From Flavobacterium gilvum (GTDB taxonomy: Bacteria; Bacteroidota; Bacteroidia; Flavobacteriales; Flavobacteriaceae), in NCBI RefSeq assembly GCF_001761465.1, contig NZ_CP017479.1, forward strand, positions 4,338,595 through 4,402,594: a DNA stretch of 64,000 nucleotides, read 5' to 3'. The first letter of the stretch is position 1; every line of letters starts with the position of its first letter. The translations under genes were made by a program, and so were the position numbers. The notes below the pieces were generated by a model that had not been told where the DNA came from, ran no database searches, and worked only from the letters and a program-made list of their open reading frames with translations. Of the stretch, positions 46,442-55,386 are shown piece after piece.

Positions 46442-47323
46442 ATGGAAATAGATATCAAATCAACCAAAGAAAGAACTATTATCGATTTTCAGAAATCTGG
46501 CTACATTGATTTGTGTGTCTTAGGAAGGTACAAGTACAATAAAGCTGAAAAAAAATTAGAAGAGCATGTCCATGAAGGAATGATAGAAATATGTTATTAC
46601 GAAAAAGGAAGCCAACTATTTGTCGTAAATAATAAAAAATACTTGGTAAAAGGAGGCGATATTTTTATTCATTTTCCTGGCGAAATACATAGTTCTGGAG
46701 GTGCCCCTGAAGGAAAAGGATCTATGTACTGGCTTATTATAAAAACAACTTATAACAATCCTAAAACAGGCGATTTAACTTGTGCCAATGTATCTTCCTT
46801 ATTGAGAGAGTTAATAGACCTAAACATTCGACATTTCCATGCTGGTAATGAGGCAAAAAAAATACTAGAGGCCATTTTTCAAAACGAGGCTTCTAAAGAA
46901 AATAAAACAATCAAGAACATTAGAACAGAACTGTTGCTACAGACTTTTTTATTACAACTATTTGATATAGTTGTAAAACGAAAAGAAAAAATTGTTGACC
47001 AAAGGTTGCATTCTGTTCTGGATTATATTTCGACTAATCTTACAGAAGATATTTCAATAACAATGCTAGCCAAGGAAACTAACCTTTCAGAATCCAGATT
47101 CAAAAATTGGTTTAAAACAAACACCGGTTTCACACCTGCGGATTACATCCAGAGACAACGCGTTTTTAAGGCAATCGAAATCATACAAGAACAGCCTGAT
47201 ATTTCACTTGCGACCCTTGCCTATTCGCTCAATTTTTCTACAACACAATATTTCTCGACCGTTATGAAAAAATATACCGGTAAAACTCCAACGCAAATTA
47301 AAGCTAAAGGAACTTCATCATAA
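46442..47323 (+). CDS. AraC-family transcriptional regulator
   Basis: This protein of about 293 residues has an N-terminal cupin-like sensing domain (EEHVHEGMIEICYYEKGSQL, GGDIFIHFPGEIHSSGG) and a C-terminal AraC HTH pair (ISITMLAKETNLSESRFKNW, LATLAYSLNFSTTQYFSTVM, KKYTGKTPTQIK). The ATG at 46442 is preferred to an upstream in-frame ATG at 46415, since homologues begin close to MEIDIKSTKE. Cupin AraC proteins of this type bind sugars such as arabinose or rhamnose. It follows the HTCS gene by about 78 bp and is followed by the dioxygenase gene, which it may control. Confidence 0.9.
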   Translation: MEIDIKSTKERTIIDFQKSGYIDLCVLGRYKYNKAEKKLEEHVHEGMIEICYYEKGSQLFVVNNKKYLVKGGDIFIHFPGEIHSSGGAPEGKGSMYWLIIKTTYNNPKTGDLTCANVSSLLRELIDLNIRHFHAGNEAKKILEAIFQNEASKENKTIKNIRTELLLQTFLLQLFDIVVKRKEKIVDQRLHSVLDYISTNLTEDISITMLAKETNLSESRFKNWFKTNTGFTPADYIQRQRVFKAIEIIQEQPDISLATLAYSLNFSTTQYFSTVMKKYTGKTPTQIKAKGTSS

Positions 47324-47411
47324 ACGACTTTTCTGTTCAAAATAGTATTACAATATTCTACAGAACAACTTGTGTTGACAATAAATATATCTTTATCAAA
47401 AAATAAAAAAA

Positions 47412-48179
47412 ATGAATGAAGATCTTATTCTACAATCACAAATTGATTTTTTTAACAAAAACGGCTATCTATTAGTTGAAAATTTATTAACTGCAGAGGA
47501 AGTCAAAACTTACCAAAACTTGTATGAGGATTTCTTATCAAATAAAATCGATGCTTCAAGATACCGTGGAGACTTAGCGGGTGAAGCCGATGGTACTGTT
47601 ACAAATAAAACCGTTGAACGCATTACTCAAATAATGGTCCCCAGCCGAATTTATCCGAATTTATTACACCAACCTCTTCATCAAAAATCACTGGCTATTG
47701 CCCGTCAATTATTAGGAGATGATATTGCTCTTGATTTTGATATGCTCATTAATAAAGCTCCGCATACCAACACACCTACTCCTTGGCATCAAGATTGTGC
47801 TTATTGGATAAGTATGCCTGATACCCGAGCAACTAGCTGTTGGGTAGCATTAGATGAGGCTACAAAAGAGAACGGATGCATGTGGTACGTGCCTAAATCT
47901 CACTTAGAACCTACAAGATTACATGAGCCGTCGGCAAAAGGAGGTGCTTTACAATGCCAAGCGAATGAAGAAGAAGCAATAGCAATGGAAATAAAACCCG
48001 GTAGTTGTGTATTTCATCATGGGGGTACTTTGCATTACAGCAGAGGAAACAGTACCGATAAGCAACGTCGCGCCTTTATTACCAATTTCAGACCTGATGA
48101 AATGATTCGCTATGAAAGAGAGCAAGGATATAACCATACAGGTGAAAGGAAAGTCCGAGATGATAGAGCAAAAAAATAG
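47412..48179 (+). CDS. Phytanoyl-CoA dioxygenase (PhyH)-family Fe(II)/2-oxoglutarate oxygenase
   Basis: This 255-residue cytoplasmic protein without a signal peptide has a double-stranded beta-helix fold of the PhyH family. The metal triad is visible: His and Asp in PWHQDCAYW and the distal His in VFHHGGTLHYS. A downstream Arg in KQRRAFITNF would bind 2-oxoglutarate. The N-terminus FFNKNGYLLVENLLTAEEVK is the typical PhyH start. Substrates of bacterial members vary widely. In a glycan locus it could hydroxylate a sugar-derived metabolite or a methylated or ether-linked group, but no substrate is known. It lies between the AraC and GH89 genes on the same strand. Confidence 0.88.
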   Translation: MNEDLILQSQIDFFNKNGYLLVENLLTAEEVKTYQNLYEDFLSNKIDASRYRGDLAGEADGTVTNKTVERITQIMVPSRIYPNLLHQPLHQKSLAIARQLLGDDIALDFDMLINKAPHTNTPTPWHQDCAYWISMPDTRATSCWVALDEATKENGCMWYVPKSHLEPTRLHEPSAKGGALQCQANEEEAIAMEIKPGSCVFHHGGTLHYSRGNSTDKQRRAFITNFRPDEMIRYEREQGYNHTGERKVRDDRAKK

Positions 48180-48414
48180 ATTTACGCTAGATTATACATC
48201 ATCTAACAACATTCCAAATTTTATTTCATTTGGCTAAATTTCTAAGTAATATTCAACAAAAAAGAACGTCAGAGATTAAGAAAAATAGCGGTGTAAAAGT
48301 AAAGTCACTTACATGAACATACATTATTTTTGTCCTAGATAAAGTGGTTAATATATTGCTGGATTCGAAAAGGAAATAAATAATCTCACCAACATAAAAA
48401 AACTAAATAAAAAA
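48180..48414. other. Intergenic region upstream of GH89
   Basis: About 235 bases, AT-rich, with no gene. Contains a segment CAAAAAAGAACGTC near 48255 that faintly recalls the reverse of the HTCS-type repeats. This is too weak to call a site. Confidence 0.35.
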
Positions 48415-50559
48415 ATGAAATCAACGAAAATAAGCTTCCTTATTGTTTTATTGTTCTTTTTGGTTGTCGTAAAAGCTCAATCAATCTATCAACCTGTAAA
48501 AGAATTGGCACAGCGACGCATACCTTGGTTATCCGAAAAAATATCTTTTTCATCTATACCGAAAGAAAGCGGGAAGGATGTATTTATTTTGCAAACAAAA
48601 AATAACCGTCTTGAATTATCAGCATCAAGCACCAGTGCTGCAACCAAAGGACTAGGATATTATCTTAAAAATTATTGCCATCGTTCCATGTCACATATGG
48701 GTGATAATCTTTCTGCTGTTGACCAATTACCTGTAATAAAAGAGCCGCTAAAGATTATATCCAATGCAGATATACGATTTGCTCTGAATTATTGCACCAT
48801 TAATTACACCATGAGCTTTTATGGCTGGAAAGAGTGGGAACATGAACTAGACTGGATGGCCTTGAATGGTGTAAACTTAGTGTTGGCTCCAATTGGTGTA
48901 GAAGCTGTTTGGCAAAATACTTTGCAAAAATTAGGCTATAATGAAAAAGAAATTCTACAATTCATTGCAGGCCCAGCTTTTTCAGCTTGGTGGCTGATGG
49001 GCAATTTGCAAGGCTGGGGAGGTCCTATTACCCAAGGCATTATTAATCAACAGTCGGATTTAGAAAAAAAGATATTAGCCAGAATGAAAATATTTGGCAT
49101 GCAACCCGTGATGCAGGGTTTTTACGGCATGGTGCCCAATACTTTGAAAGATAAAGGAATAGATATATTGGAACAAGGACAATGGGCAGGCGGTTTTCAA
49201 CGTCCAGCATTTCTCAAACCTGATGATAATTTTAAAAAGATAGCAGCCCTCTATTATGATGAGATGAAAAAGTTGTATGGTAGCGATTTGCATTATTTCT
49301 CTGGAGATCCTTTTCATGAAGGAGGAAAATCGGGTGATATCAACGTAGCAGATTATGGACGACTTGTGCAAACCGAAATGCAAAATCATTTTTCTGGGAG
49401 TACATGGGTATTGATGGGGTGGCAGATTAATCCTTCATCAAAAATTTTATCAAAGCTGGATAAGTCAAAAGTACTAGTGCAAGAATTGTTTGGAGAAAAT
49501 ACGGCTAATTGGTCTAGCCGAAAAGGATATGAAGGCACACCATTTATCTGGTGTACCGTAACCAACTTTGGAGATAAAAATGGTATGTATGGAAAGCTAC
49601 AACGTTTTGCCAACGAAGTATACAGGGCAAATAACAGCGAATATGCTTCCCTCATGAAAGGTGTGGGCATTATGCCTGAAGGGATACATAATAATCCTGT
49701 AGTGTATGATTTGGTTTTGGATCTTGCCTGGCACTCAGAGAAAGTAGAAACTTCAGATTGGATTAAATCGTTTGTTGATGCTCGTTATGGAAAATCCAAT
49801 AAAAAAATACAACAGGCTTGGGAGATTTTTTTGCAAACCATTTACATCAGTTTTAATAAATCATTGGAAGGCCCACCTGAGTCGGTATTTTGCGCGAGGC
49901 CTTCCTTGAAAGTGGCAAGTGTTTCTTCATGGGGGACAAGAGAGAGGAACTATGATGTTGTGAAATTTAAAGAAGGAGTCAAACTTTTTGTGGATGCCTC
50001 AGATGAAATGAACAACAGTGCTACCTATCAAATTGATAAAATAGATTTTGTAAGACAGGTTTTAGCCAATACGGGTGAAAAAGTGTATCAAGATATGGTA
50101 ACAGCTTTTGAACAAAAAAATATTAACCAGTTTTCAAAACAATCTAACTTGTTTTTGTCTATGATAAAAATGCAAGATTCTTTGTTGAGTTGCAATGAAC
50201 ATTTTCAGGTTTATTCATGGCTAAAACAGGCTAATGATTTTGGAAAAACATCTATCGAGAAAAGTATAGCAGTAAAGAATGCAAAAATGCAGATTACTTA
50301 TTGGGGACCGGATAATTCAGACACTAATCTTCATGAATATGCAAACAAAGAATGGAGTGGGTTGATGGGGCATTTTTATTTACCAAGATGGGAATTATTT
50401 GTAACTAGGTCAATCGCAGAGTTGAAAGGAGATACCTCTGCCTCCATACCTGATTATTTTGCATTTGAACAAAACTGGTGCAATAAACCAGATATGTATC
50501 CACCCCTAAAAATTTCAAAAACAAAACAAAGTCAAATTATAAAAGAAATACTAAAATAA
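48415..50559 (+). CDS. GH89-family alpha-N-acetylglucosaminidase
   Basis: This secreted enzyme of 714 residues, related to human NAGLU, removes terminal alpha-linked N-acetylglucosamine. After the signal peptide (LIVLLFFLVVVKAQS) come a small N-terminal domain (about 25-110) and the TIM barrel. The predicted catalytic pair is Glu302 in GDPFHEGG and Glu422 in GIMPEGIHNNP. Their spacing is close to that of the human pair. Further motifs are NYCTINYTMSFYGWKEWEHE and FIWCTVTNFGDKNGMYG. An all-helical C-terminal domain completes the enzyme. Known substrates are heparan sulfate and GlcNAc-alpha-1,4-Gal caps of mucin. Here the partner enzymes suggest a different heteroglycan. Confidence 0.93.
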   Translation: MKSTKISFLIVLLFFLVVVKAQSIYQPVKELAQRRIPWLSEKISFSSIPKESGKDVFILQTKNNRLELSASSTSAATKGLGYYLKNYCHRSMSHMGDNLSAVDQLPVIKEPLKIISNADIRFALNYCTINYTMSFYGWKEWEHELDWMALNGVNLVLAPIGVEAVWQNTLQKLGYNEKEILQFIAGPAFSAWWLMGNLQGWGGPITQGIINQQSDLEKKILARMKIFGMQPVMQGFYGMVPNTLKDKGIDILEQGQWAGGFQRPAFLKPDDNFKKIAALYYDEMKKLYGSDLHYFSGDPFHEGGKSGDINVADYGRLVQTEMQNHFSGSTWVLMGWQINPSSKILSKLDKSKVLVQELFGENTANWSSRKGYEGTPFIWCTVTNFGDKNGMYGKLQRFANEVYRANNSEYASLMKGVGIMPEGIHNNPVVYDLVLDLAWHSEKVETSDWIKSFVDARYGKSNKKIQQAWEIFLQTIYISFNKSLEGPPESVFCARPSLKVASVSSWGTRERNYDVVKFKEGVKLFVDASDEMNNSATYQIDKIDFVRQVLANTGEKVYQDMVTAFEQKNINQFSKQSNLFLSMIKMQDSLLSCNEHFQVYSWLKQANDFGKTSIEKSIAVKNAKMQITYWGPDNSDTNLHEYANKEWSGLMGHFYLPRWELFVTRSIAELKGDTSASIPDYFAFEQNWCNKPDMYPPLKISKTKQSQIIKEILK

Positions 50560-50925
50560 CCTGTTGGTATAATTGTTTAAAATTGAAAAAATACCATTTT
50601 GTTCATTCCGTCTCGTCTTTTGTGACGAGACGAAATGACAAACTGACAAGTCTTAACTACACAATTCACATATTTTAGTAGCAAAATCTAATTAAGCCCA
50701 ACGAGTTACTTAAATAACTAATACCGTAAACCCGTTGGGTGTAATTAAATGTATTGATTTTTAATATTGTTTATAGATCTGTCAAATACAAATTTATTGA
50801 TGTATTGAATCAAAGTCAATGCTGTTTTCTTTGTCAAAATTCTAGTTTTAAATCCCATGAAGATTTTGCATAATTTCTTCTATTTTCATTATTAATATTA
50901 ATCCGTCCCAAATTAATTTAGTTAC
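50560..50925. repeat. Intergenic region with hairpin and palindromic repeat modules
   Basis: CGTCTCGTC (50609-50617) pairs with GACGAGACG over a 6-base loop and probably ends GH89 transcription. Further on, CCCAACGAGTTAC (50698-50710) is roughly the inverse of GTAAACCCGTTGGG (50726-50739). Both modules also occur, in opposite orientation, at 31888-31962. The 3' end of the beta-helix gene is convergent here. Confidence 0.55.
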
Positions 50926-53028
50926 TTATTTTTTTTTTAAGGTACACCCGATTTTGTCAAAAGGTAATTTGGGAAAATCTTTAATTTTTTTAAAAACTTC
51001 GGCATCTTCTTTAAATCCTTTTAAAGGATCATTTATGTCTACAAAACCAGGATCATTTGGTGTATCCCAATTATTATAAAATTCTCCCATTGAGCTTTCT
51101 CCATGAATTACGTTTTTGATATTTACAAATAAATTACCATTAAAAACATTACGTAACGACATTTCAGCTCCTTCTTTCCAATAATTCACCAGTTCAGGAT
51201 AGGCCGTTGAATAGGGAGGCTGGGTATAATTCACCAGATTTAATCTTTGATCAACAATAGCTCCTTTTACAGTCATAAATTTCCCCCAATTGTTACCGCG
51301 ATTATCCAAATGAATTGCATAAGGAGAATTTATAAAAATATTATTGTAATAATGATTGTCTTTTCCGCCTCCTATCATCACAGGCTTAGAACCTGCTTTG
51401 TAATAAATGTTACCGTAAACTTTTCCATCACAAGCCAAATCATCGTGGTAAGTCGCCATAACACTGTGTCTTGGACTTATCTCTTTAAAATAATTATAAC
51501 GAATAATATTTCCCCTTTCAGAAGGATCTCTTCCATAATAAATAGCTCCTTGGTCATCAATTTCGGTACATACATTGGTTATTTTACAATATTCTATAAC
51601 CTGCTCATTTCCATGAAAAATAATAGCCATACTTGGCGCATTAAATATATCACAACGAGTGACCCTATTTCCTACTCCATCGATCCATACTGCTGGCCTA
51701 TACGATTTTTCAATACGGTTAAAATCATGTATTTGACAGTTCTCTACAAAACTATTTCCTCTTTCAAGAGTGAGACGGTCGCCTCCGCTAAGAATAACAC
51801 CTCCGGCACCCGTATCATAAATGTAGCTATTTGACACACCGTTATTTGTTCCTGCCTGACGGTTCAAAACCGGATTAGCATACAGAGCGCCTGCCATTCC
51901 TCCAATTTCTCTTGAAATTTGAGCTCCGGCATTTGCCATATTGTGCAGTTTTTTGTTATCATTGGGTATATTACCTTTGCCCATACTAACACCAGCGCTT
52001 CCTAAATTTCTTATCGTACAAGAGTCAACAACAGCATTATGTGCATTCTCGATATAAACTCCAATGCCTCTAGAATTCTCAATCGTTAATCCTTTAACTA
52101 AGACATTTTTACAATTTTCTATAGCAAAAAGAGGCGCTTTTAATGTCAGTAATCGTAATTCTTTAATTTCGCCTTTCGGCATGAAATATATCTTTTGCGC
52201 CTTTGCATCAATTGCATATTCACCTGGCGTATCAATTTCTTCCAAAAGATTAACTGCGAACCATTGCAAAAAAGGCTTCCCCGAATTAAACTGATAATTC
52301 GTAAAATCGGCCATATGAAAAGTACTATCCTGATAATTTATTTTTTTCACAGGAATCATATCATCGGCATACCCATACCCGAAATAACCAGACAACCATA
52401 CTTCGTCTGCTTTTTCCCAACGTTTTGGCCGATCAGTATCAAATTTAAAGACGGGTAGATTTCCTGTTTCTTTATCTTTTTCATTTCCACTAACCAGTAC
52501 TTTCCCAATAGGTTCCATAGAGTCATTTGGCCATCTTGACATTTTTAACGGTTCCCCATTGACTACTAATTCGCTCCAGCCTTCTTTACTCGCACGACCA
52601 AATCCCACAGCATGTATCCTTTCTATGGAAATACCCATTTTCCCAAAATCAATTTCATAAATTTTGTCAACAAGAGCCTTGTCAATCCGACTAAGAATTT
52701 GTTTATCTTTTATTTTGATTGCTTTATTTACTGGAATTACCATATCTCCTGACACAGAAACTTTTTGTCTATTATAAGATTTGATTGTTAAATCTTCTCT
52801 ATTGACTTCGATCGTTTTATTCACATGATAATTGCCTTCAAGAAGTTCAATGACAACAGCTCCCTGCATTTTACGACTTTTTTCGATAGCAGATTGAATA
52901 GTCCGTAATGGCGATTTTATTTCTCCGCTCCCATTATCATTCCCTTTTGGAGATACATAAATTTTTGTTTGGGCATTTATACTCAGCCCCCACAAAAATA
53001 TCAAAGCATAAACTATATTTTTTTTCAT
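50926..53028 (-). CDS. Right-handed parallel beta-helix protein, possible GH141-like enzyme
   Basis: This 700-residue secreted protein (signal peptide ending SINAQTK) has the N-terminal motif KIYVSPKGNDNGSGEIKSPL typical of pectate-lyase-like helices. A beta insert includes GEPLKMSRWPNDSMEPIGKV. A long run of parallel-coil repeats follows (NSRGIGVYIENAHNAVVDSC, YIYDTGAGGVILSGGD, EIDDQGAIYYGRDPSERGNI, GNIYYKAGSKPVMIGGGKDN). This order resembles GH141 and related beta-helix glycosidases; GH141 includes an alpha-L-fucosidase from Bacteroides. The family cannot be fixed by eye; GH110 or a lyase are alternatives. It is the second gene of an operon with GH97 (9-bp gap). Confidence 0.78.
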   Translation of the reverse strand: MKKNIVYALIFLWGLSINAQTKIYVSPKGNDNGSGEIKSPLRTIQSAIEKSRKMQGAVVIELLEGNYHVNKTIEVNREDLTIKSYNRQKVSVSGDMVIPVNKAIKIKDKQILSRIDKALVDKIYEIDFGKMGISIERIHAVGFGRASKEGWSELVVNGEPLKMSRWPNDSMEPIGKVLVSGNEKDKETGNLPVFKFDTDRPKRWEKADEVWLSGYFGYGYADDMIPVKKINYQDSTFHMADFTNYQFNSGKPFLQWFAVNLLEEIDTPGEYAIDAKAQKIYFMPKGEIKELRLLTLKAPLFAIENCKNVLVKGLTIENSRGIGVYIENAHNAVVDSCTIRNLGSAGVSMGKGNIPNDNKKLHNMANAGAQISREIGGMAGALYANPVLNRQAGTNNGVSNSYIYDTGAGGVILSGGDRLTLERGNSFVENCQIHDFNRIEKSYRPAVWIDGVGNRVTRCDIFNAPSMAIIFHGNEQVIEYCKITNVCTEIDDQGAIYYGRDPSERGNIIRYNYFKEISPRHSVMATYHDDLACDGKVYGNIYYKAGSKPVMIGGGKDNHYYNNIFINSPYAIHLDNRGNNWGKFMTVKGAIVDQRLNLVNYTQPPYSTAYPELVNYWKEGAEMSLRNVFNGNLFVNIKNVIHGESSMGEFYNNWDTPNDPGFVDINDPLKGFKEDAEVFKKIKDFPKLPFDKIGCTLKKK

Positions 53029-53037
53029 TTTTCCTAT

Positions 53038-54966
53038 TTAATTGTCGACTATTTTAATTTCCTCAATAATCATTGTGCAACCACCTCTTGCAAGCAATTC
53101 TAATTTTAATTTTGAATCAGATGATATTTTCTTTTTTTCAATTTTGACATGGGTCGGAGTTTTAACTTTTTCTCCACCATCAGAATAAATTGTTGCCTGA
53201 TATTTTTTTGAAGGATCTAAGAAATCAAATGAAAAATCAATAGTACGTTTCTCATTATTAGTCATACAACCCACGAACCATTTTGTCCCGCTACGACGTG
53301 CCACGGCAATAGATTCTCCTATATTTCCACTCAAAATTTTGGAGTCATCCCAAACTGTTGGCAGTTGGTCAAAAAACTCTAATTCCGGTACATCAAGTAC
53401 ATCCGCAGGGGCATCATACCAATATAAAAATTGTAACGGACTGTAAAACACAACCGAAGTTGCTAATTGATGTCCTGAAGTGTTTTTTAATAAACGAGCT
53501 TCATTTTTAATCTCCGGTTTAAATTCTTTGCGCTGAAAATAACATACTGTACAATCTGCCGCACCACAAAGAAAACGGGTAAAAGGTAAAGAAGTATTTG
53601 TATTTGCATCTGGAAATTCTTCATTCCCACGGACTCCTTCTTGAGAAAGTAAGTTAGGGTAAGTACGACTAAAACCAGTTGGACGGTATTCGTCGTGAAT
53701 ATCTACCATAATATTGTATTTGGCGCATTTAGCCACAGCCTCATGAAGCCATGTTGTCCATCTATAACTACCCACATTAACAAAACCAAATTTAATTCCC
53801 ACAACTCCCCATGACTGATAGAGCGGAAGAATTTCGTCAAGATGATTCGTAAGTGCTCTTTGGTTTACGTAAACCCAAACCCCAATACCTTTCGATTTTG
53901 CATATTTCACGACTTCTTCCAAATTCAGATCATTTACCAATGAACGATCAGGATCTACTCGGTCATACCTACTTGGGTCTGAATTCATCAATGTTTCTGC
54001 ACCATACCAACCGGCATCAAAATGCACATATTGCAATTTTCGTTTTTCGGCAAAGTCAATTGCAGTTTTTGCATCCTTTGTGGTGAGTGATACTATACGA
54101 ATAATTTTTCCTGGCTTAATCCAATCCGTGTTTTTGATTTTTGATTCCGGATTTAAGTTCAGGTAAATATCATTGTTTGCCAATAAATCAGTAGGCTTTT
54201 CGGCAACCATAACCAGTTTCCATGGCATTTCAAGGGGCTCATATTCTTCTACCATGTCATACATTGAACTGCGAATAATATTTTCATCCCCTTTTTCAAC
54301 CCTGAATTTAGTGCGACAAAAATTCACTACGGCAGCTTCACCCAATGTGGCATAAAGTCCATTATCAAGTTTTAATGTTAAAGGTCTTTCCGCCTCACCA
54401 TTCCAATTCTTAATCGGCATCAATTGTGGATTCCCTTGTGCTGAATAAGTGAGATAACAAAAAGTTTTTTCGGGTACCACAAAGGTGGTTTTATCGGAGT
54501 TAATTTTCATAAAATCACCTCCCCGTCTGTATCCCGTTGCATTTTCTCTTTCTGCAAATACATATCTAAAAGCGATTCCCTCGTTATAGGCACGAACAAC
54601 AACATGCAATTTAGTGTCATGCCCTTCTTGTTTAACGATGAATATTGTCTGATTATAATTATCTGTTATTACACTACGTTCACCATAAACAGGTTTCCAT
54701 GTTGTATTGTTAGAAGTTCTTTCTTCTTTTTCTATTGTGAACCCGCTATCCCAACCATTTATTCCCATATTGGAGTTTAAGATAATCGCATTTCCACTAT
54801 AGGAAATATTATAAATTAATTCCCCCTTGGCTTTTGGAGAATCTGCTGTACGAATATCCAGCTTCAGTTTGCCATTGGGAGACACTACCGTATAAACATC
54901 AGCGGAAAAAGATTTTGTTACCAATAATAGCATTACCGTTATGGTAAAAAAAGTTACTTTTTTCAT
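53038..54966 (-). CDS. GH97-family glycoside hydrolase
   Basis: This secreted enzyme of about 642 residues acts on alpha-glucosides or alpha-galactosides. The ATG at 54966 gives the signal peptide MKKVTFFTITVMLLLVTKSF. The upstream ATG at 55002 would add 12 polar residues. An N-terminal beta-super-sandwich (VVSPNGKLKLDI, GINGWDSGF) is followed by the barrel with YVHFDAGWYG, IKFGFVNVGS, DIHDEYRPTGFSRTYPNLLS and QEGVRGNEEF, and a C-terminal beta domain. Retaining GH97 enzymes have an Asp where this protein has Gly in KFGF, while inverting SusB-type enzymes also lack it, so an inverting enzyme is more likely. It heads the operon with the beta-helix gene. Confidence 0.9.
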   Translation of the reverse strand: MKKVTFFTITVMLLLVTKSFSADVYTVVSPNGKLKLDIRTADSPKAKGELIYNISYSGNAIILNSNMGINGWDSGFTIEKEERTSNNTTWKPVYGERSVITDNYNQTIFIVKQEGHDTKLHVVVRAYNEGIAFRYVFAERENATGYRRGGDFMKINSDKTTFVVPEKTFCYLTYSAQGNPQLMPIKNWNGEAERPLTLKLDNGLYATLGEAAVVNFCRTKFRVEKGDENIIRSSMYDMVEEYEPLEMPWKLVMVAEKPTDLLANNDIYLNLNPESKIKNTDWIKPGKIIRIVSLTTKDAKTAIDFAEKRKLQYVHFDAGWYGAETLMNSDPSRYDRVDPDRSLVNDLNLEEVVKYAKSKGIGVWVYVNQRALTNHLDEILPLYQSWGVVGIKFGFVNVGSYRWTTWLHEAVAKCAKYNIMVDIHDEYRPTGFSRTYPNLLSQEGVRGNEEFPDANTNTSLPFTRFLCGAADCTVCYFQRKEFKPEIKNEARLLKNTSGHQLATSVVFYSPLQFLYWYDAPADVLDVPELEFFDQLPTVWDDSKILSGNIGESIAVARRSGTKWFVGCMTNNEKRTIDFSFDFLDPSKKYQATIYSDGGEKVKTPTHVKIEKKKISSDSKLKLELLARGGCTMIIEEIKIVDN

Positions 54967-55386
54967 TATTAGTTTTTTTAAAAAATCATTAATTAATTTC
55001 AATTATTTTATAAAATTATGTTTATTTATTTCTAAATATTTTAATTTTTGGTCATATTCTTTTCCTGATTTTAGAATTTATAATTACATCTATTTTCTTT
55101 TTTTCAAAGTACTTGTAAAATAAAGTGGATTGACATTAATCGAAAAATTTTGTGCCCCAAAAAACCTAATAATTACAATATTAGTTTTTATTTTTTGGCT
55201 GTAAAATAATGCAAAAACAAATCTAAACCAAAAAAAAACTCATACTAGCTCCTACTTGTTTTTATTACTTCTCATAACGTTTTTCTGTATAGTTATTTTA
55301 GGACTAGACAAATTCCCAAAAAACTTGCCTTTTTTAATTATAAAAACTTACTTTGCAACCCCATTTTTAAATAACACCCCCAATTC
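54967..55386. other. AT-rich intergenic region at the right end of the island
   Basis: About 420 bases between the divergent GH97 and esterase genes. It is extremely AT-rich. A segment AAAGTGGATTGACATT near 55133 shares words with the HTCS-type block but in a different order, so no site is called. I find no repeat of the tRNA-Met 3' end and no IS sequence here. Confidence 0.4.

Noticed and set aside
48415..50559. Heparan sulfate degradation locus
   Set aside because: GH88 and GH89 fit, but there are no sulfatases and no heparinase-type lyases in the window.
51247..51834. A 195-codon plus-strand open frame over the beta-helix gene
   Set aside because: It is antisense to a clear secreted protein with regular coil repeats. 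The repeat codon pattern explains the open frame.
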